DNA of 64,000 nt from CAWEBF01 sp963807235 (GTDB taxonomy: Bacteria > Acidobacteriota > Vicinamibacteria > Vicinamibacterales > UBA2999). The notes below the pieces were generated by a model that saw only the letters and a list, made by a program, of their open reading frames with translations, made no database searches and had not been told where the DNA came from. Shown piece by piece: positions 58,039 through 64,000 of this stretch (the first letter of the stretch is position 1; every line of letters starts with the position of its first letter). The translations under genes and the position numbers were made by a program. The stretch spans positions 170,547 to 234,546 of the forward strand of contig CAWEBF010000033.1 of assembly GCA_963807235.1 (NCBI GenBank), read 5' to 3'.

Positions 58039-59155
58039 CTAAGGAAGCGAGCGGGCGGCGCGCAAGCCACCCTCGATGTCGTCGATCAGAATCCTCGACG
58101 GCTTCACACCCGACACTGAACCGGATGAAGCCGTCGCTGATCGCGTCGCCGCCCCAGCGGGCTCGCCGCTCGGCGGTGGAATGCACGCCGCCGAAGCTCG
58201 TGGCTTCCCGGACCAGGCGTAGCGCCTCGAAGAACGCCTCGGCGCGGGCCCTGGTGCCGAGGTCGAAGCTGAGCACCGACCCGAACGCGCGCATCTGGCT
58301 CTTGGCGACGGCATGTCCGGGGTGATCCGGAAGTCCCGGATAGTCCACGGCGCTTATGTCGGCAGCCGCACGGAGGTGGCCTGCAATCTGCGCGGCTGAC
58401 GCGCACTGCCGCGTGAGGCGCAGCGGCAGCGTGGCCAGTGACCTGTGGGCGAGCCAGGTTTCCATCGGACCGGGAATCGCGCCGTGTTGTGTCCGCCAGG
58501 TGCGAAGAGCCGCGGCCCGCTCCTCGCTTGCTGTGGCGACGTGGCCGAGCACCAGATCGCTGTGGCCCGTGAGCGCTTTCGTATCCGAAGCCACGACGTA
58601 GTCCGCTCCGAGCGCCAGAGGCTGCTGCAGGTAGGCGGTAGCGGTCGTGTTGTCCACGGCGACGAGGACCCCGCGTTCCCGCGCAACGTGGACCAGATGG
58701 CGGATGTCGCACACGTCGAGCTGCGGATTGGTCGGCGTCTCGATCAGCAACAGCCGCGCTCCGTCGAGGGCTTCCGCCTGGCCGTCGCCGGCCGTCGGTG
58801 CCAGACGCACCTGCACGCCAATCTTCGCCAGCCAGTTCGACGCGAACACCCGCGTCGAATAGTACGAGTCTGCCGGGAGCACGACGGCGTCGCCCGGTTG
58901 GAGCGAGACGCCAAAGAGCGCGTCCAGTGCCGCCATGCCGGACGCGAAGCTGATCGCGTGGCCGCCGTCAAGCACTCCGAGCGCGTGTTCCCACACCGTC
59001 CACGTGGGGTTGTGGAAGCGCCCGTAGGTCAGCTGGTGCTGGGACGGATCGCCGCCCGCGGTGAAGGTGGAGGAAAACTGGAGCGGCGGCACGAATGCGC
59101 CGGCGGCGTTGGCAGACGGATAGCCGGCCTCGAGGATCTCGGTATCGCGGTGCAT
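58039..59155 (-). CDS. Cys/Met metabolism PLP-dependent enzyme (cystathionine synthase/lyase-like; one frameshift)
   Basis: The protein opens with FVPPLQFSSTFTAGG, has YGRFHNPTW, FASGMAALDALF, IETPTNPQLDVCD and the PLP lysine in SDTKALTGHSD. Near 58105 the frame breaks at a GGG run; dropping one G gives SVGVKPSRILIDDIEGGLRAA to the stop at 58039. The repaired length (about 372) fits MetB/MetC/CGL enzymes, which cannot be told apart here. Confidence 0.83.
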
Positions 59156-59222
59156 ACGAGAGATCGTGAGCCGAATGGACGGCCCCCGACAAGACCCGAA
59201 CGCCTGGGGACCCGGCGAACGG

Positions 59223-59750
59223 CTATCTGGAATCGAGGCCGGCTTGAGTCTCCTGCGGGCCCAGGAAGCGCACGAGGTCGCCCTTCGTCCCGCGCCGGCT
59301 CCAGACGCGATCGTACAGTTGCACCAGCGCGTCGCGGCTCACGAGGCGCATCGCGATGTCGTTGGCGAGCTGCTCGGTCTGAAGAAACGGATGATGGGTG
59401 AAGATCCACACGTGACCGAGTTCGTGCGCCACGGCTGCTATGAGCTCGGCGTCGCTGAGCCCCTTCACGAACTCCTCTTCCACCTGCAACCGGAACTCGC
59501 GTTTCGGCGCGCCCTCGACGGGCTCGACCGACATCAGGAGACGATTCTCGGGCACCAGCGTCACGCGGACAGGCGCCGAGATACCGAGTTTGGCTCTCAG
59601 TTGATCGGAAATCCTCTGCACGCGCCGCAATTGATGCGAGTCGTCCGACGCGTCCTGCGCTTCCACGACTCGATCGGACCCGAGCAGACACACCAAGACC
59701 GCACCCGCGACCAGTGCGTGGGTGAAACGTGTAAGGTTTGAAGAGTGCAT
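59223..59750 (-). CDS. Small exported M48-like metallopeptidase
   Basis: After a signal (ALVAGAVLVCLLG) the 175-residue protein has HELGH with a downstream Glu (TEQLANDIAM), the zinc site of M48-type peptidases, in a minimal domain. Start ATG 59750 is chosen because it places the signal at the N-terminus; the frame is open to 59831. The region from 59751 to 60023 holds no recognisable gene. Confidence 0.72.
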   Translation of the reverse strand: MHSSNLTRFTHALVAGAVLVCLLGSDRVVEAQDASDDSHQLRRVQRISDQLRAKLGISAPVRVTLVPENRLLMSVEPVEGAPKREFRLQVEEEFVKGLSDAELIAAVAHELGHVWIFTHHPFLQTEQLANDIAMRLVSRDALVQLYDRVWSRRGTKGDLVRFLGPQETQAGLDSR

Positions 59751-60023
59751 AAGACGCGCCGGACTCAATATCGTGAAATTCGCAGGAGTTCTGCAGAGAA
59801 TAACATGAGGTTGTGTAGCTGTCGCCGACACTTTCCCGGAAAAAGTTACACGACCAGCTGAGCTTCAATCGATCGGCAGTATTTACCCGGCGTGTTTAGG
59901 TGGAAAACCCGACGGTTCGCCCGTGATCGCGGTGATGTCGGAGATCGTTGGAAGATCGCTTCAAGAATCAGAACTTCTCGTCTTGGCACGAGCTGTGCCC
60001 TGAAGCGGTCCCGGAGGATCTAC

Positions 60024-60368
60024 ATGAACAGAATCAACGGATTGATCGCTGCGCTCGCGCTGGTTTCGCTTGGCGCGGTTTCACTCAGCGCACAGGCCCC
60101 ACCGGCGGCCCCCCCGGCTCAGCAGGCCCCCGCGGCTGCGACTGCCCAGGGTGAGCTTGTCAGCGTGGACGTGGCAGCCAAGACGCTCGTGATCAAGCCA
60201 GCCAGCGGACAGAACATGACGTTCAGCTTCACGGACGATACGAAGATCACCGGCGCCACCTCGCCGGCCGGCCTCGCGACGATGGAGGGATCTCAGGCGA
60301 CTGTGAAGTACACGACCAAGGACCGCGTGCAGACGGCGACGGAAATCTCCATCGCTGCCAAGAAGTAA
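60024..60368 (+). CDS. Small exported beta-rich protein
   Basis: The 114-residue protein has a signal (LIAALALVSLGAVSLSAQ), a Pro/Ala linker and an OB-like segment (LVSVDVAAKTLVIKP, MTFSFTDDTKITG). GGAGG eight bases upstream supports ATG 60024. Function unknown. Confidence 0.75.
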   Translation: MNRINGLIAALALVSLGAVSLSAQAPPAAPPAQQAPAAATAQGELVSVDVAAKTLVIKPASGQNMTFSFTDDTKITGATSPAGLATMEGSQATVKYTTKDRVQTATEISIAAKK

Positions 60369-60421
60369 CCTTCGACAGGAGACGGGTTGTCAGCTCCCCG
60401 CAATCCGCTTCTCGTACGCCA

Positions 60422-60994
60422 TTACGGCTGCTTGTCGTACACCACCGTGTTGGTAAACGGCTGTCCCTTCGAATTCTTCCCACTCACCACCTGCGTCATC
60501 GTCAGGCCGTCGGCGGAAATCGTGATCGTGCTTGGCGTCTCCGGCATCTTGCCGTCGACCATGAAGTAGACATCCTCGGTACGGGGATCGATCGCCTTCA
60601 CCGCCACCATTCGAATCGACTCCGCACCGGCAGCCGCCTCGGGATACGGCATGCCATCACGCCGGTAGACGAGGTACGCGCGTATGCTGCCGTCCGGGAC
60701 GGTGACGTCTGTCGTCATGAAGATCGTACCGCCGCCACGAGCCTCGTAGGTTCGCGTGAAACTCCTGGGTGCTCCGCCGGACTCGTATTTCGATTTCTCG
60801 GCACTCAGTTTCCAGACTCCGACGAAAGGATCTTTCGCCCTGGCTGGGGTGACCGCGCGCCGGGGCGTTGGAGTGGCCGCAGCAGGTACGGCCGGCTTCG
60901 CGGGCCGCGGTGGATTCTGTTGGGCGGCGGACAGGCCTGGCGACAGCACCAACGTCGCGAGCAGGAGCATCAACACACGTCGTGAATTACTCAT
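60422..60994 (-). CDS. Exported lipocalin-like protein of unknown function
   Basis: After a signal (VLMLLLATLVLSPGLSAAQ) and a Pro/Ala-rich linker, the mature part reads DPFVGVWKLSAEKSKY and later GLTMTQVVSGKNSKGQ, similar to small secreted beta-barrel proteins of acidobacteria. Start ATG 60994 is preferred over 61030 because it begins the signal. Confidence 0.7.
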   Translation of the reverse strand: MSNSRRVLMLLLATLVLSPGLSAAQQNPPRPAKPAVPAAATPTPRRAVTPARAKDPFVGVWKLSAEKSKYESGGAPRSFTRTYEARGGGTIFMTTDVTVPDGSIRAYLVYRRDGMPYPEAAAGAESIRMVAVKAIDPRTEDVYFMVDGKMPETPSTITISADGLTMTQVVSGKNSKGQPFTNTVVYDKQP

Positions 60995-61101
60995 CAGTCG
61001 CCTTCGACTGCAAGAAGCAAGCCTCAGCATTAAGCGTTGATTGGCGTTGCCTGCCGCACCGCCACCTCAAGCGTGGTGGACAAGGAACTACCCAGGCTGG
61101 G

Positions 61102-61983
61102 CTACGCGTTCGCTCGCAGGCGCCGCAGTGTGGTGAGGTTCTGGACGTCGAGCGGATCCAGGGCGACGGACGAAGCTCGTGCGCCTTCTGGCGACTTCTC
61201 GGTTTCGATCAGCAGCGGTAGCCCGCTGAAGCGCGGGTCATGCAGAAGCCGGCGAAACGGTTCCTCACCGAGACAGCCGCGACCGATGTGCTCGTGCCGA
61301 TCCACGCGGCTCGCGCATGGCTTCTTGGAGTCGTTGGCGTGAAAGACGCGGAGCCGGCCGATGCCCACCTGTCGATCGAAGGCATCGAACGTCTCGCGAT
61401 AACCGCATTCGGTCACGATGTCGTACCCGGAGGCCACCAGATGACAGGTGTCCAGGCACACACCCACGCGGGGGGAGCCGTCGAGGTGATCGATGATCGC
61501 CGCAAGATGCTCGAAGCGATACCCGAGTGTCCGCCCCTGCCCCGCCGTGTGCTCGAGGAGTACCAGCGTCTGGCTTCCCGGGCGCGCGGCCAGTGCCGTT
61601 CGGATCGCGTCAGCGATGAGCCGCAAGCCCTCCTCCTCGGTCCCCGCGGTGCATGTGCCGGGATGGATGACGACGCCGAGCAGACCCAGTGCCTCAGCGC
61701 GATCGAGCTCGTCGATGAATGCGTCGATCGACTGCCGGCGCAGCGCCTCGAACGTCGTCGCCAGGTTGATCAGGTAGCTTGCGTGTGACACGACCGGCCC
61801 GATGGTCGTCTCGTCGATGCGCGCGCGGAAGCGCCTGACCTCGGATGGCTCGAGCGGGTTGCCCAGCCAACGGTTTGCGTTCTTCGTGAAGATCTGCAGC
61901 GCCTCGCAGCCGTGGGCCGCAGCGCGATCGACTGCTTTCGAGATCCCTCCGGCCACGGACATGTGGGCGCCGATTCGCAGCAT
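61102..61983 (-). CDS. nfo: Endonuclease IV (deoxyribonuclease IV, AP endonuclease)
   Basis: This 293-residue TIM-barrel protein has IGAHMSVAGGISKAVDRA, IFTKNANRW, SHASYLINLA, GVVIHPGTCTAG, LLEHTAGQG, VCLDTCHLVASGYD, FHANDSKKPCASRVDRHEHIG and LIETEKS, the full set of tri-zinc ligands. It cleaves DNA at abasic sites. ATG 61983 is the start; the longer frame belongs to the next gene out of frame. Confidence 0.95.
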   Translation of the reverse strand: MLRIGAHMSVAGGISKAVDRAAAHGCEALQIFTKNANRWLGNPLEPSEVRRFRARIDETTIGPVVSHASYLINLATTFEALRRQSIDAFIDELDRAEALGLLGVVIHPGTCTAGTEEEGLRLIADAIRTALAARPGSQTLVLLEHTAGQGRTLGYRFEHLAAIIDHLDGSPRVGVCLDTCHLVASGYDIVTECGYRETFDAFDRQVGIGRLRVFHANDSKKPCASRVDRHEHIGRGCLGEEPFRRLLHDPRFSGLPLLIETEKSPEGARASSVALDPLDVQNLTTLRRLRANA

Positions 61984-62012
61984 CTGATCCGAGCCTCGCA
62001 GATCTCGACCGC

Positions 62013-62903
62013 TCAGGCTCCGACACTCGTCGAAGGCTTCAGAAAGGCGGCGCGGTGATCGACCGCCCACTGGCGAAAAGTTCGCGGCGCCGATCCGACG
62101 ACATCGGACACCGTGGAGGTCACGTACGCCGGCCGTCCGATCGTCGCCCCCCATGCGGCCAGCAGCATGTCCACAACCGGGCGCGGCCAGCTGCCCGCCG
62201 TCTCGCGCCGGAAATCTTCCGGCGACAGTTCCTCGAATTGGATCCGGCGGCCGATGGCCTCGCCGATGATGCTCACCTGTTCGGCCTGACTCAGTGACTC
62301 GGAGCCCGTGAGAACGTAATCGCCTCCGGCATGCCCGTCCTCGTACAGTGCACGCGCCACCACGGACGCGATGTCGCGCTCGTCGATCGGTGCTGTCTCG
62401 GCCGCGCCGTAGGGCCATCGGACAACGTTCCCGTCTCGAATCGAGGGCGCCCACCAGTGCAAGGCGTTCGACGCGAACATTCCCGGCCGGATGATCGTCG
62501 ACGCGAGCCCGGCGGCGGCGATCAGGCGCTCGATATCTGCGTGCAAGGTAGCCATGGGATTCGGCTGTTGGAAGAACGGGTGCGGCGTCTGGTGCGGCGA
62601 CGACAGAAACACGACGCGCTGCGTGTGTGTCGCGAGACGCTCGACGACGGCCGGAGCGGTGGCCGGCGCGGCGGTCCAGACGAGGAACACCGCACTGACA
62701 CCCTGCAGCCCGGCATCGAGCGATTCGGGCACGCTGAGGTCGCCCGCCACGACCTCGACGCCCGCCGGCAACCCGGCCGCCGCCGGTCGGCGCGTGAGCG
62801 CGCGCACCGGCACGCCCGCGTCCAGCAACTGGTCGACCACGACACGCCCGACCCGGCCGGTGGCTCCGGTCACGAGCACTGGACGCATGCTGAGCTGAGT
62901 CAT
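62013..62903 (-). CDS. NmrA/NAD(P)-binding Rossmann protein
   Basis: The 296-residue protein has a Rossmann start VLVTGATGRVGRVV, then GVEVVAGDLS, VVFLSSPHQ and IIRPGMFASN, as in NmrA-like and quinone-reductase-2-like SDR proteins. The substrate is unknown. Start ATG 62903 overlaps the stop of the preceding frame. Confidence 0.85.
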   Translation of the reverse strand: MTQLSMRPVLVTGATGRVGRVVVDQLLDAGVPVRALTRRPAAAGLPAGVEVVAGDLSVPESLDAGLQGVSAVFLVWTAAPATAPAVVERLATHTQRVVFLSSPHQTPHPFFQQPNPMATLHADIERLIAAAGLASTIIRPGMFASNALHWWAPSIRDGNVVRWPYGAAETAPIDERDIASVVARALYEDGHAGGDYVLTGSESLSQAEQVSIIGEAIGRRIQFEELSPEDFRRETAGSWPRPVVDMLLAAWGATIGRPAYVTSTVSDVVGSAPRTFRQWAVDHRAAFLKPSTSVGA

Positions 62904-63307
62904 GCGGGACACCCCACCACCAACCGGTACCCGATGTCGAGTTCGTCTGCTTCGAGGAGCGCGCTGTTCCGACGTTGCCACTCCCCGGTGTCGAGATCGT
63001 CCGCGAGTCGCTGGAGCGGCGAAAGGTCGCGACAGGACGCGAAGCTGGAGATGCCTTTGCGAACGTCAGGGTCAGGTATGCCCAGGGTCGACGCCAGTAC
63101 CCCCCGAAGCCATCCGCGAATCGTGCGGATCGGCACCGTAATCACCTGCGCGTCTTCCATGAAACTGAGTACGGTCGATGGAGGGCCGCGTCTGCGGCCT
63201 CCAAAGCCGATATCGCGATCAACCAAAACCCAGGTGATGATCCGGTTCCCGCGCCGACGCAGCACGGTGCCCGCACTGCGAAGCTCGCCGGCGATGGCCG
63301 GCCACAC
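62900..63307 (-). CDS. Hypothetical small protein
   Basis: An open frame of up to 135 residues ends in a TGA that overlaps the next ATG by 4 bases, which supports it as a real gene. Possible starts include an internal ATG at 63160. The text has no motif I recognise (NRIITWVLVDRDIGF; LLEADELDIGYRLVV). It may be shorter than drawn. Confidence 0.4.
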   Translation of the reverse strand: MWPAIAGELRSAGTVLRRRGNRIITWVLVDRDIGFGGRRRGPPSTVLSFMEDAQVITVPIRTIRGWLRGVLASTLGIPDPDVRKGISSFASCRDLSPLQRLADDLDTGEWQRRNSALLEADELDIGYRLVVGCPA

Positions 63308-63440
63308 GCGGATCCTCGTTCCGAGTCTGCCGGTAGCCGGAACCGATGTGATCGTACGTGCTCAACCTGAGACCGTCCATCCTAAACGGCTGGGTTGTCA
63401 TGGCGGATGAGTCCCGGCGGAACGAATCATGCTCCATGCT

Positions 63441-64000
63441 ATGCCAATGGCCGTCGTCGATTTCAGGTGCGATCTCTCGCAGCACGGCACTGAGTTGGTG
63501 CATTCCTGGGAGCACTGCGTCGGGAGTTGTCACGCCCCCCTGGCCTTGCGTTCGGACTGGCAGCAGCAACTGCGTCGCTGTCGTTCCGAGTTGGGTTTCC
63601 GCTTCGTGCGCTTTCACGGCTTGTTGTCGGACGACGTCGGCCCGATCGTCATGAAGCAGCACGGCGAGTTCGTGTACTCGTTCTTCAACGCCGATCGCAT
63701 CATCGATTTTCTGTTGTCGATCGGGATGCGGCCGTTTGTCGAGTTGAGCTTCATGCCGGCCGCGCTCGCCTCGGGATCGAGGACGGTCTTCCATTACCAC
63801 GGCAACGTGACGCCGCCCAGGGATTACCGGCAATGGTCGGATTTGATCAACGCGATCGTCTCGCACTGGGTCGAGCGGTACGGTGTTCGGGAAGTCGCAC
63901 AATGGTTCTTCGAAGTCTGGAACGAACCGAACCTGAAGGCGTTCTGGACCGGCTCGCAGAAGGACTACTTCAAGCTGTATCGCATCACGGCCGACACGAT
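63441..64000 (+). CDS. Glycoside hydrolase, GH39-like (runs off the window)
   Basis: From ATG 63441 the frame reads a GH39-type N-terminus (SWEHCVGSCHAPLALRSDW, ELGFRFVRFHG) and reaches FEVWNEPNLKAFWTG, which contains the N-E-P of the acid/base glutamate in this clan A family. Family members are beta-xylosidases or iduronidases. The C-terminal part with the nucleophile lies beyond 64000. The start could also be ATG 63447. Confidence 0.82.
   Translation, partial: MPMAVVDFRCDLSQHGTELVHSWEHCVGSCHAPLALRSDWQQQLRRCRSELGFRFVRFHGLLSDDVGPIVMKQHGEFVYSFFNADRIIDFLLSIGMRPFVELSFMPAALASGSRTVFHYHGNVTPPRDYRQWSDLINAIVSHWVERYGVREVAQWFFEVWNEPNLKAFWTGSQKDYFKLYRITADT

Noticed and set aside
63219..63902. Minus-strand frame at the right edge
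   Set aside because: It is antisense to the GH39-like gene, whose N-E-P motif and family N-terminus are clear on the plus strand.

Overview
The window is 64 kb of high-GC bacterial DNA. No rRNA or marker protein settles the taxonomy. A Ser/Thr kinase with a C-terminal PD40-type beta-propeller, secreted mono-haem proteins, a twin-arginine PhoD, a CotH-like protein and secreted proteins of unknown function together suggest Acidobacteriota, probably a Vicinamibacteria-like lineage; this is inference. I see no tRNA, rRNA, CRISPR array, transposase or phage gene.

Positions 1 to about 31960 form one surface-polysaccharide locus, with every gene on the minus strand and most neighbours overlapping by 1-4 bases. 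It encodes an ABC-2 exporter (one permease and two ATPases with Wzt-type C-terminal domains), a NeuC-like epimerase with a NeuA-like cytidylyltransferase, a formyltransferase and a polysaccharide deacetylase. It also has two family-2 and one GT32-like glycosyltransferases, eleven methyltransferases (five FkbM-type, two TylF-type, two putative sugar O-methyltransferases, two zinc-ribbon proteins) and six paralogues of a GT-B-like family I cannot name. Two homologous promoter regions, at 14.75 and 27.35 kb, each carry a TTGACA -35 box followed by tandem GTTCA-N5-TGAAC palindromes. They split the locus into blocks. The block that starts at 14.7 kb begins with a winged-helix regulator, the likely ligand of these sites. 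The inferred product is a heavily O-methylated, possibly nonulosonic-acid-containing glycan exported by an asymmetric ABC transporter.

Positions 32 to 39.5 kb hold housekeeping genes: smpB, a polytopic membrane protein, nadE, a DCC-family protein, pdxA, holB and a BKACE-type enzyme. From 39.5 to 57 kb are mostly exported proteins: PhoD, a CotH-like protein, cytochrome c-like proteins, a carboxylesterase, a large propeller protein with a haem motif, the PD40 kinase and a metallophosphoesterase. From 57 kb to the end come a GNAT acetyltransferase, a Cys/Met-metabolism PLP enzyme, a small M48-like peptidase, small secreted proteins, endonuclease IV, an NmrA-like protein and the start of a GH39-like glycosidase.

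Three themes cut across these regions. First, about a dozen genes are broken by single-base frameshifts whose downstream frame stays fully coding, often at G/C runs; uncorrected sequencing indels are the simplest reading. Second, a palindromic element recurs at 34.2, 38.3 (in frame inside holB) and 42.9 kb, and 7-bp tandem arrays sit between genes. Third, several solitary genes have a TATAAT-like box only 8-10 bases before the start codon, which suggests leaderless transcription.
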